64,000 nucleotides of DNA from Streptomyces narbonensis. GTDB taxonomy: Bacteria > Actinomycetota > Actinomycetes > Streptomycetales > Streptomycetaceae. The notes below the pieces were generated by a model. The model was not told where the DNA came from. It made no database searches and saw nothing but the letters and a program-made list of their open reading frames with translations. The position numbers and the translations under genes are program-made. The stretch lies in contig NZ_BMSF01000017.1 of assembly GCF_014649015.1 (NCBI RefSeq), positions 62,001 to 126,000 of the forward strand. Direction: 5' to 3'. Shown here piece by piece: positions 41,475 through 52,000 of the stretch. The stretch's first letter is position 1, and each line of letters begins with the position of its first letter.

Positions 41475-44400
41475 TTACGGGGCGACGGGGAGGTCCGGAG
41501 TGGCCAGCGTCGGGATGCTCCAGCGCTGGGCCGGGGTGCCGTTGCAGCCCCACATGATGAACTTCGTACCCCAGTCGCGCTTCGCCTGCGGGAGGTCGAA
41601 GCAGTTGTTCGACTGCGGATTGTAGATGCTGCCGTCGGCGCGCGGCAGCCACTGCTGGCCGCCCTCACCCAGGCACTGCCAGAAGATCAGGTCAGTTCCC
41701 TGGCCGGTGCCGTTGCCCCGTGCCCCGACACACTGGCCCTTCTGGGTCAGGGTGCCGTTGGCGTTGACGCTGAACTTCTGGGCGTCGGAGCCGTTGCAGT
41801 CCCACAGCTGCGGCTGGTAGCCGTTGCCGACGTTGCCCTGCGGTGCGTCCTGGCAGAAGTCGGGCGACGCGGAGTACCGGATCGGCAGGTCCGTGGCCGT
41901 CGTCGGCGGGACGTAGTTCTGGTAGACGGAGAGTCCGGCGATGGCGCCCTTGAGGTAGTTGCTGGGCTGGCTGACGTACTTGTACCGGCCGAGCGCGAGG
42001 GCGCCGCTGGGTGCGGGACTGGTGCTGACGTTGTGGTAGCCGCTGGAGGCCAGGGTGCCGTTGACATAGAGGCTCATGGCGCCCGTGGTGGCGTTGTAGG
42101 TGGCCGTCAGCTGGGTCCAGACGCCCTGCCTGAAGGTGTTGGCCGGGGTGACGGTGGCGTTGAAGTCATACGGCCAGCCGTCGTCGTCACCGCGCGCGAT
42201 GGCGAACCGCCAGTGACCGGAGTCGGCCCACAGCATGAACGCACTGGCATGCGTGCTGTCCTGACTGACAATCACACCGTCAGCGGCGTCCAGCTTCGCC
42301 CAGGTGGAGATGGTGAAGGACTGCCGGGTGTCGACGGCCTTGAGGGGGCCGGTGATGACTGACTTCGCCGCGGTGTCGAAGACTGCGACCTTGCGGGCAC
42401 GGCCGTCGACGGTCTCGGTGGCGTAGGTGACCGCGGTCGCGGTGGCGTCATTGGTGACACCGCTGCCGTTCTTGGCCGGGATGGCCTTGGTGTCGCCCTC
42501 CAGGCGCCACTGCACGGTCGGGGCCTGCGCGTCACCTCGGACGTGGTAGCCGGAGTAGCCGGTCACGGCGCCACTGGCGGCGGTGCCCGCCCAGGCGTGG
42601 AGAGTGCCGTCGGTGCCGACAGCCCAGAAGTCCGGGATGTCATCGCCGGTCACATCGCCGTCGGAGCCGACGCGCGGGTAGTCCGCGCCCTTGATGCCGT
42701 AGCCGATGCGGGTGGCGGGCTGGGCCGTGACACCGGTGATGACGACGTATCCGTCGACGGCGCGAGTGGTGGTGGTCAGCTTGTACTGGAAGATGTCGCC
42801 GTTGGCGCGGTTGCGCACCCACAGCGCCGGAGCGGTGTCGGTGGCGGTGCCGATGTTCAGGGCGTTGCCGGGGACCATCAGGTCCTTGTCGTCCCAGGTG
42901 CCGGACGCGCTGACGAGGGTCGGGGCGGCCAGGGTCTGGTTGGTCTTGACCGGGTAGAACCACAGGTTGCCGGCCTCCACGGCCAGCAGGCCGGTGGCAT
43001 CGGTGACCTGGCGGCTGGGCGTGCGGGTGGTGCGGGCCGGGCCGGTCGGGGTGATCTGGCTGGAGTACTTCCAGGTCGCCTCGTTGCGGTAGCCGGTGCA
43101 GGCGGTGGTGTACTCGGTGGAGCACTCCGGCTTCTCCACCGACGACTTCGTGCCCAAAGTGAAGCGGCCCGGGGCGGAGAGCGTGTTGTCGTAGGCGAAC
43201 AACTGCGAACCGCCCAGCGCGCCCGCGGTGGCCGGCTCCTGGTGGACGAACAGGTCATCCACGTTGCGGCCCGGGTCGAGCGAACCCCGGTGGACGGTCC
43301 GGTAGTCCTTCCAGGTACGGCCCGAGGAGACCTCAGGCGCCTGGAGGGCGGTGGCGGCGGTACCGCTGGGGATCATGCTGCGGCTGTCACCGTCAGTGGC
43401 ACGGCCGTGGGTGACCAGGTTGCCGGCCTCGTCCGGGACCAGGATGTCGGAACGGGCGTCACCGGTGGTGTCACCGAAGGCGACCGCACCGTCCTTCCAC
43501 GGCACGTAGAACGCGTAAGACCGCGTCTGGGAGGAGTTGCCCGCCTCATCCAGGACCCGCGCGTAGACGACGTTGGTGCCCCAGTGCGCGGGCTTGACGC
43601 TGATGGAGTTCACGCTCAGCGCACTGCCGGCCGGCGCGCACTGCTGCCGGACGTCGGTGAGCTGCGGGTTGAAGCCCCACTGGATGCAGGCCAGTCCGGA
43701 GTTGCGCAGGCCCGCGCCCGGGCTCGGGTCCGATGCGACGACGGGCAGGGAGCCCGTGTCGCCGAGGCGCAGGCTGGTGATCTGGCCGTTGCCGGCCGGG
43801 GGGAACTGGGTGGCCGGGTTGGTGAACTGGCCGAACTCCAGCACGGGCGGGGTCATGTCGACCGCGAAGTGGCAGGAGGAGGTGGAGGGTCCGCGCAGCA
43901 GACCGTCGTCACCGTGGACCGCCCAGCCGTAGTTGTGACCGTCCTTGATGGCGTCCAGCGGCACGGTGTACGAGGCGTCGGTGCCGGTGGCGACGAAGCC
44001 GGACCAGCCCGTGTGCACGGTCGTGCCCGTGTTGTGCTCCCACATGTTCAGCCACTGGGTCAGCTGGCCCTGGTTGGGGCTGCTGACCTTCGAGGCGATC
44101 GTGACGGTCGGGGTGGTGATCCAGCCGAACTGGTCAGCGGGGACGTCCCCGCAGGCCTGGGTGTCACCCGCGACCACGCGGCGCGGGGCGGGAACCGTGC
44201 GCTGGTTCTCCGGTACACGCGGCGGGAAGTCGTACTCGGCGCTGAGGACCGCGCTGTACGCATACCGCTTGAACGCCATCTTGTCGCCCGTGCCTTCCTG
44301 GCCCGTCAGGGCGAAGGCGAGCGGGGTGCCCGTGTCACGGATGCCGTCACGCATCGCGTTGGTGACATTGAAGTCCACCGGGATGTTGGCGTAGCAGTCA

Positions 44401-45812
44401 CCGCTGTTGCCGTTGCCGCCGACCCACTGGTTCTGGATCCACTCACGGATCTGGTGATTACTCCACTTCACCGACGAACCGAAGGCCCCGGCCCGGTACA
44501 GGTGCACCGGGTACTTCGTCGTGCACGACCAGTCGGCCGAGATGTACTGCTCCAGCCGAAGGTTGGCGTAGTTGATCGTCGCGCCCGCGTAACCGTTCAG
44601 GTCGAACTCATAGAGCGCGCGCTCAATACCCTTGCTGGTCTCCCAGCCCTGGTAGCCCACACCCGGACGGTCCCGGTCAGTCGAACCCGTACGGTCGTAG
44701 TTGCCCGTGTCGTACGCCTGCTGCACCCACGCGTGATGCGACTTGCCCCGGCTGTCCACCGACCACGAAGGGTCAACGTAAATGGGGTACCTGGTGTTCG
44801 CGCCGTCCAGCAGCTCAGGACTCGGCGCCAGAGCGATCTCACCCTTGGCACCCTTGGCGGAACCAGACACCTTCGCGCCGGTCACCGGGATCTTGGCCAC
44901 GGTGGCACTGTCCCCGGGGCCGTCGGCGCTGCTGAGGCCGGCAGCGGCCTCAAAGTCGGCGTAACGGGAGCCGCGCGCACCGGACGTGCGCGCCTCGCCG
45001 GCCGACCACATCAGCGGCGCGGGCGCGCGGAAGACGGTGTCCTCGCCCGCCGCCGCGGTCAGCCCGCCGTCCTTGCCCTTCGCCAGCGTCAGACCGTCCG
45101 TGACCGTGGGGAACACCAGATCACGCACCGCCGGATTCGCCGCCGCCGCAGGCGTCCGCAGCACCACCACGGTCGTGTAACCGCCGTACTTGCTGGCACT
45201 CACCTGGAGGTCGGTGTCAGGGGCCACATTCTCGAACACCGCGTCATTGCCCCGCAGCACCGGCCTGGGCAGCGGGCCCTCGAACGGCGAGGACACCGAC
45301 AGCTTCTTGCCGTCAGCGCTCGTCATCGTCGCCAACGGACCCGTACCGCCACCGGAGATGACCAGACCCGAACTCGCCGCCTTCGGCGCCACCGACCCGT
45401 CCGTACGTACCGCCAGGGTGTCATCCAGCGTCAGCCAGCCGCCCTTCGCGCCCTTCGTCCGCTGCGGCAGCACATGGCTCTCCGACCGCAGCGTCCCCTT
45501 GGGCGTAGCGACCGTGGTCGAGTACTCCGTCGTCAGCTCAGCGACCGGTACGTCTTTGCCGGACTCCGCCGCCAGCTCCCACGCCTTCTCCACCGCCGTA
45601 CGCGCCGGCATACCCGCCGGAGCCACCGGACGCTTCCCGGCCCCGGGCGCCGCCGGCGCCGCCGACGGACCCGGCTTGCCCGGAACCTCAGGCAACGGGA
45701 CCGGAGCGGCATCCGCCACATACGGCGTCGCCAGCAGCAGAACCGCCGAAACCCCCACCGCCAGACCGGCGGAAACCGGCTTCCGCAAGCCGGCTCTTCG
45801 TGCATTGGACAT
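41475..45812 (-). CDS. Giant secreted DNRLRE / LamG / ricin-lectin protein
   Basis: 1445 residues, ATG 45812. The signal peptide ends at ATPYVADA. An N-terminal DNRLRE-like region (RGSRYADFEA ... YPIYVDPSWSV ... INYANLRLEQYISADWSC) is followed by Ig-like parts and an FG-GAP-like repeat section (GDTTGDARSDILVPDEAG, DVTGDDIPDFWAVGTDG). Then comes a LamG/concanavalin domain (about 1110-1290, RQSFTISTWAKLDAADG, GAMSLYVNGTLASSGY) and a C-terminal ricin B lectin (QLWDCNGSDAQKF, IFWQCLGEGGQQW, IMWGCNGTPAQRW). No catalytic domain was recognised. It is likely a carbohydrate-binding surface or matrix protein, divergent from and probably working with the RHS protein. Confidence 0.85.
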   Translation of the reverse strand: MSNARRAGLRKPVSAGLAVGVSAVLLLATPYVADAAPVPLPEVPGKPGPSAAPAAPGAGKRPVAPAGMPARTAVEKAWELAAESGKDVPVAELTTEYSTTVATPKGTLRSESHVLPQRTKGAKGGWLTLDDTLAVRTDGSVAPKAASSGLVISGGGTGPLATMTSADGKKLSVSSPFEGPLPRPVLRGNDAVFENVAPDTDLQVSASKYGGYTTVVVLRTPAAAANPAVRDLVFPTVTDGLTLAKGKDGGLTAAAGEDTVFRAPAPLMWSAGEARTSGARGSRYADFEAAAGLSSADGPGDSATVAKIPVTGAKVSGSAKGAKGEIALAPSPELLDGANTRYPIYVDPSWSVDSRGKSHHAWVQQAYDTGNYDRTGSTDRDRPGVGYQGWETSKGIERALYEFDLNGYAGATINYANLRLEQYISADWSCTTKYPVHLYRAGAFGSSVKWSNHQIREWIQNQWVGGNGNSGDCYANIPVDFNVTNAMRDGIRDTGTPLAFALTGQEGTGDKMAFKRYAYSAVLSAEYDFPPRVPENQRTVPAPRRVVAGDTQACGDVPADQFGWITTPTVTIASKVSSPNQGQLTQWLNMWEHNTGTTVHTGWSGFVATGTDASYTVPLDAIKDGHNYGWAVHGDDGLLRGPSTSSCHFAVDMTPPVLEFGQFTNPATQFPPAGNGQITSLRLGDTGSLPVVASDPSPGAGLRNSGLACIQWGFNPQLTDVRQQCAPAGSALSVNSISVKPAHWGTNVVYARVLDEAGNSSQTRSYAFYVPWKDGAVAFGDTTGDARSDILVPDEAGNLVTHGRATDGDSRSMIPSGTAATALQAPEVSSGRTWKDYRTVHRGSLDPGRNVDDLFVHQEPATAGALGGSQLFAYDNTLSAPGRFTLGTKSSVEKPECSTEYTTACTGYRNEATWKYSSQITPTGPARTTRTPSRQVTDATGLLAVEAGNLWFYPVKTNQTLAAPTLVSASGTWDDKDLMVPGNALNIGTATDTAPALWVRNRANGDIFQYKLTTTTRAVDGYVVITGVTAQPATRIGYGIKGADYPRVGSDGDVTGDDIPDFWAVGTDGTLHAWAGTAASGAVTGYSGYHVRGDAQAPTVQWRLEGDTKAIPAKNGSGVTNDATATAVTYATETVDGRARKVAVFDTAAKSVITGPLKAVDTRQSFTISTWAKLDAADGVIVSQDSTHASAFMLWADSGHWRFAIARGDDDGWPYDFNATVTPANTFRQGVWTQLTATYNATTGAMSLYVNGTLASSGYHNVSTSPAPSGALALGRYKYVSQPSNYLKGAIAGLSVYQNYVPPTTATDLPIRYSASPDFCQDAPQGNVGNGYQPQLWDCNGSDAQKFSVNANGTLTQKGQCVGARGNGTGQGTDLIFWQCLGEGGQQWLPRADGSIYNPQSNNCFDLPQAKRDWGTKFIMWGCNGTPAQRWSIPTLATPDLPVAP

Positions 45813-46082
45813 GCGAGTGCCCACTCCCCCCAGACGAGTTGCGTCCCGGCCCCACAGGCAAGGACCGGGGCACTCTGACAGCAGGTTCACAGAAGATCCA
45901 AAGGCGGAGGAGTCAATTCCGCCCTTCCTGCGGGGGGTCGTGCCCAATTGAAACCGGAGTGACCTTTCCCACGTGTCCATAAGCGTTGGCTGATAGTGGC
46001 CCGATGATCGTTCACTGCTACCTTCCCCCGCTTGGACCGGCGATCAACCGGATCAACGGCGTCCACTTCGGGGGGTTGAGCG

Positions 46083-49000
46083 ATGCCGCATTCAGGCATG
46101 CGCAGTTCTCGGCGATTCCACTGGAGACGGGTAACCGTCCCGCTGGTACTCGCCTTGGCCACATCACTACTGGCGGTTCCGGCGACCGCCGCGGCGAAGC
46201 CCGACCACGACAAGGTCTGGCAGCCGCCCACGACACCACTGCCGAAGACCACTTCGGTTCCCCTCACGGCGAAGAAGCCCCGCAAGCAGGTGAAGCCGCC
46301 GCGCGCGGTTCCCCCGCGCTCTGGCAAGCCCGCGCCCGCCGCGCCGGTGACCCGGCTCGTCGGGACGGCGCGGCCGACCGTGAACTCCGCCGCTCGGGCC
46401 GGAAAGCTCCCGGTGTGGGTGGCCCCGGCCGGCCAGCGCGCCAAGACCGCCCCGCCCGCCGTCACCGTCGTCCGTAACGACGCGAAGACCGCCCGCAAGG
46501 CGGGAGTTGACGGCCTGCTCTTTACACTGACCGCCAACCATGCGGCGTCCACGAGCAGTTCGCGCACACCGGTGACCGTCGGCCTCGACATGGCGGCCCT
46601 TCAGCAGGCCACCGGCGGGCAGTTCGCCTCGCGCGGCCGCCTGGTGATCCTTCCGGCGTGTGCCGTGACCACGCCGGAGGTGGCCGCCTGCCGTGTGCGC
46701 ACGCCCCTCGCCATGCGTACCGACAAGTCCACCGGTCGGCTCACGACCGACGTGACCGTGTCCGCCGCCGCGCCCACGGCAGTGGCCGGCTCCAAGTCGG
46801 CGTTCGCCGCCTCGGGCGCGTCCACCGCACTGATGCTGCTCGCCGCCGAGACCGAGGAGAGCGGCGGTGGCGGCGACTACACCGCGTCCGCCCTGAACCC
46901 GTCGTCGGCGTGGGCCTCTGGCAACGCCTCGGGCTCCCTGACGTACAACTACCCGCTCCAGGTCCCGCCCAGCCTCGGCGGCGCGGCCCCGGAGCTGGCG
47001 CTCAACTACGACTCCTCCTCCGTGGACGGCAGAACCTCCGCGACCAACGCCCAGGCCTCGTGGATCGGTGACGGCTGGGAGCTCAGCCCGGGCTTCATCG
47101 AGCGCACGTACAAGGTGTGCGACAAGGCCGGCATCGACAAGTCCGCCGACATGTGCTGGGCGGGCTACAACGCCTCGCTCTCCCTCGGCCAGCACTCGGG
47201 ACCGCTGGTGCGCGTCAGCACGTCGGCCGCCGCGACCGACGCCGCGACCGGTGTCTGGCGGCTGAAGAACGACGATGGCACGCGGGTCGAGTTCGGCTCC
47301 GGGGCGGGCAACTCCGTGCGTGACGGCGCCTACGCCAAGGTGACGGACCCCACCGGGACCGTGTATTACTTCGGCATCAACCACCTGCCGGGCGGCGACA
47401 AGTCGGACCCGGCGACGAACTCCGTCTCCAGCGTGCCGGTCTACTCGCCGAAGAGCGGTGACCCCTGCTACGACTCCACCAAGGGCCTCGGCTCGTGGTG
47501 CGAGATGTGGCAGCGCCTCTCCCTGGACCACGTGGTGGACCCGCACGGCAACCTCACCCAGTACAAGTGGGCGCCGGAGACGAACTACTACAACCGCGGC
47601 GGCGCCCAGAACAACGGCACCGGCACGCAGACCGCCTACACCCGCGCCACCACCCTCGCCTCGGCGGCCTACGGGCAACGCCTGAACGAGCAGGTGGCGG
47701 CCAAGGGTACCCTCCAGCCGGCCGCCCGGGTGACCTTCACCGTGGCCGAGCGCTGTGTGAACACCGCAGCCTGCGCCCCCTCCCAGCGCACCACCGCCAA
47801 CAGCGCCAACTGGCCCGACGTACCGGTCGACCAGGAGTGCAAGTCCACCGGGACGTGCACCAAGTACACCCCCACCTTCTTCACCACCAAGCGGCTGGCC
47901 TCGGCGCTGACCGAGGTGCGCGTCGCGGGCGCGTGGCAGAGCGTGGACTCGTACACCTTCGCGCACTCTTTCCCGGACCCGAAGGACGCCACCAGCCAGA
48001 AGGCCCTGTGGCTGGACTCGGTCAAGCACACCGGTATGACGGCGACGCCGAACGCGGACCTTCCCCTGGTGAAGTTCACGCCGGTGATGCTGCCCAACCG
48101 CGTGGACGGCACCAACCTGGTCCCCGCACCGCCGATCATGAACCGCCCGCGCATCCAGCAGATCGCCAACGAGACCGGCGGCGTCCTCAACGTCGACTAC
48201 AACCTGCGGGAGTGCTCGCGCATCAACAACGTGATGCCGACGGCTGAGGACGACAACACCATGTCGTGCTACCCGGTGCGCTGGCTCCCGCCCGGCTCGG
48301 TCGCCGACTCCGACCCGGTCCTGGACTGGTTCAACCACTACACGGTCAAGTCGCTCACCGAGAACGACACGGTGACCGACTCCCCGCAGAAGATCACCTC
48401 CTACGCGTACGGGCCAGCGGGCTGGCACCGCGACGACAGTCAGTACACCGAGACCAACGCCCGCACCTGGGGCGAGTTCCGCGGGTTCCGGACCGTCACG
48501 GTCACCACCGGCAGCGGCAACGACGGCCCCAAGTCCCAGGTGCGCACCACGTACCGCCAGGGCATGAACGGTGACGTCCGCAAGAGCGGCACCCGTTCCG
48601 TCTCGCTCACCGACGCCCTCGGCGGCTCCGTCACCGACCACGAATGGCTCTCCGGCCAGGTCCTGCAGACGGAGACCTTCGACCAGGCCGGCGGTACGGT
48701 CGTCCGCCACGCGGTGACCGGGTCCGCGAACGAGGTGGCCACGGCCACCCAGTCCCGTGGCTCCGGCCTGCCCGATCTGGTCGCCCGCTACGGATCGACC
48801 AAGACGACCACCACGGTCAGCTCCAAGAAGGCCGACGGCACCTGGCAGAAGGCCGTCACCATCAAGGTCACCGACCCGGCGAACGGCAACCGGCCGCTCA
48901 CCGAGCTCGACCAGGCCGACGGCACCGCCGACATCTGCACCCGCTCCAGCTACGCCGCGGGCCCTGACGCGCAGCGCACCAACCTCGTCTCCGAGACCCT

Positions 49001-52000
49001 GAAGGTCTCCGGCGCGAACGCCTGCGCCGCCGACGCGACCGCGGCCAACACCGTGGAGCGCAAGCGGGTCCTGTTCGACGGCAAGCCCTTCGGGCAGGCC
49101 GACACCACCGGCAATCCGACCGGCACGCAGGTACTGGAGCAGTACGCCGGTGACGGCAGCGCCCAGTTCACCACTACCGCGAGCACCACGTACGACGTGT
49201 ACGGCCGTGTCCTGACAGTCATCGATCCCACGCGTACGGACTCCCAGCACCAGGGTGGTTCGGTCACCCGTACGACGTACAGCCCCGCCACCGGCGAGCT
49301 CCCGTCCACCATGACCGTCTCGGCCTCGGCCCCCGGCCAGCCGGCCACCACCACGTGGGACACGGTCACCACGCTGGACCCGCGCCGCGGTCTGCCGCTG
49401 ACGGTTGCGGACCCCAACGGCAAGACGAAGACCCTGCGCTACGACGCGCTGGGCCGGATGACCGGAGCCTGGCGGCCCGGCCGCACCCCGGCCAACGAGC
49501 CGAACGCCGACATGACCTTCGACTACACGGTCTCCCAGACCGTTGGCGTGCCTTCGGCCATCACCACGTCCATCCTCAAGAAGGACGGCACACCCCCGGT
49601 CTACACGCACAGCATCAACGTGCTCGACGGCTTCGGCCGCGACCGGCAGACCCAGGCCTCGCCCGCGAACCCCGCGTACACGGGCCGCCTGATCACGGAC
49701 AAGCTCTACGACTCCCAGGGCCGGGTCCGCGTAGCCAACGGCTCCTGGTACAACAACGCCTCCGGTCCGGTGCGCACCCTCGCCGCCGTCGCCGAGTCCG
49801 CCGTCCCGGCGCAGACCCGCACGACGTACGACGGCCAGGGGCGCCCCACCGTGGTGGCCACCCACTCGCTGGGTATCGAGCAGAACCGCACAACCACCAG
49901 CTACCCGGGCGCCGACCGCACGGACACCGTGCCGCCGGCCGGTTCCTGGCCGAGCAGTGTTCTCACCGACGCGCGCGGCCAGACCACCGCCCGCTGGCAA
50001 TACCGCACGGCGACCGTGACGGGCAACGCCACCGACGCGACCGTGTCGACGTACACGTACACGCCGGAGGGCAAGGCCTCGACCCGCAAGGACGCGGACG
50101 GCAACACCTGGTCCTACGACTACGACCTGCGGGGCCGTCAGATCACAGCCCGCGAGCCGGACACGGGCACGACCACGCAGTCGTACGACGCCGCCTCCCG
50201 TCTGGTCTCCTCCAAGGACGGCCGCGGCAAGACTCTGCTCCGCACCTACGACCTGAATGACCGCCAGACGGGCCTGTACGACGGCACGGTAAGCGGCGCC
50301 AAGCAGCTCGTCGGCTGGACCTACGACACGGTCACCAACGGCAAGGGCAAGCCCGCCTCGTCCACCCGCTACGTCGGCGGCACGGTCGGCCAGGCTTACA
50401 CCAACGCCGTCACGGGTTACGACAACGGCTACCGCGCGACCGGGATGCGCGTCAGCATCCCCGGCAGCGAGATCGGCCAGACCGGCACGTACACGTACAC
50501 GGCCACGAGCACCTTCGACAAGCTGACCGGTGAGCGCAAGACCGCGCTGCTGCCGGCGCTCGGCGGACTGCCCGTGGACGATATGGCGTACTCGTACAAC
50601 GACTACGGTCAGATGTACAAGTACGCCGGTGCCACCACGTACGACGTCCAGACGGAGTACGACGCCTTCGGCCGGGTGATCCGCTCGACGGTGAACCCGT
50701 TCGAGAAGCAGGTCGTGACCACGCTGGACTATGACCAGGCCAGCGGACGCCTGAAGAACCAGCTGCTGGACAAGCAGACCTCGGTGACGGGGGCGGTCCA
50801 GCAGGCCTCGTACACCTACGACAAGTCCGGGCGCATCACGTCGGTCACCAACACCCCTGACAACAGCCCGGCCTTGCGCGACCGTGAGTGCTTCACTCTG
50901 GACTACCTCGGCCGGATGACCACGGCGTGGACCGACAAGGGCGGGCTCACGGCTCCCGGTGCAGGCCAGACCTCGGACCAGGGCGCCTGCGCCAACACCA
51001 ACCCGTCAGCGGCCACGGTCGGCGGTGGCAACCCGTACTGGCACGAGTTCTCGTACGACGTGACGGGCAACCGCAAGTCGTTCGTCAGCCGCGACCTGAC
51101 CGGTGACACCACCAAGGACGTCACCACGACCCAGGGCTTCCCGGCTCCCGGCACCGTCAACAACGGTACGGGCGGCGGTGGTCCGCACGCGCTGGCCACC
51201 ACCCTCACCAAGACCGGCAGCACGACCAACAAGTCGGGGAGCACCCGCTACGACGGTTCCGGCAACCCGGTCGACCAGTACGTGAACAAGACCGGCACCA
51301 CTGGTATGACGTGGACCCCGGACAACCGGATGGAGACGCTCACGCCGGCCATCGCCGTCGTCGGCATCGGCGGCAAGTGCCTGGACATGCAGAGCGCCAG
51401 CTCGGCGAACGGGACCCCGGCGCAGATCTACACCTGTAACACGAACGGCGCCCAGAAGTTCGCCCTCACTGGCGACGTGCTCAAGGTCTACAACAAGTGC
51501 GTGACCGCCATGGGCACCGCGGCGGGTTCGGTCATCCAGCTCCAGCCCTGCGACGGCACCCCCGCGCAGACCTGGACCAACCGGGCCGACGGCACCCTCT
51601 ACAACCCGGCTTCCACGCGCTGCATGGCGGTTCCGGGTGACGTCGCCACCAACAGCGTCGACGTGCTCCTCGCGGACTGCGGCGCCACGGTCCCGGCGGG
51701 CCAGAAGTGGACCGCCACGGACCGCACCACCTCGTTCGTGTACGACGCGGACGGTGAGCCCATCGTCCGGCGCAGCCCGGGGAAGACCACGGTCACCCTC
51801 GGCGAGGACGAGCTGACGTTCGACACGGTCACCAGGACCCTGACCGGAACGCGCTACTACCCGATCCCGGGCGGCATGACCATGGTCCGGGTGGGCACCG
51901 GCGGCCTGACGATCCAGCAGGCCGACCACCACGGCTCGGGCATCCTGACCATCGACGCGGGCACGCTCGCCGTCACGCGGCGTGCGATGGATCCCTTCGG

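Noticed and set aside
42543..45878. Over 1100-codon plus-strand frame opposite the LamG/ricin gene
   Set aside because: Shadow of the third-position GC bias of the minus-strand gene; no domain recognised.
46167..50000. Long minus-strand frame opposite the RHS gene
   Set aside because: Low-complexity Gly/Arg/Val sequence with no family match, while the plus strand has clear YD repeats and signal peptide.
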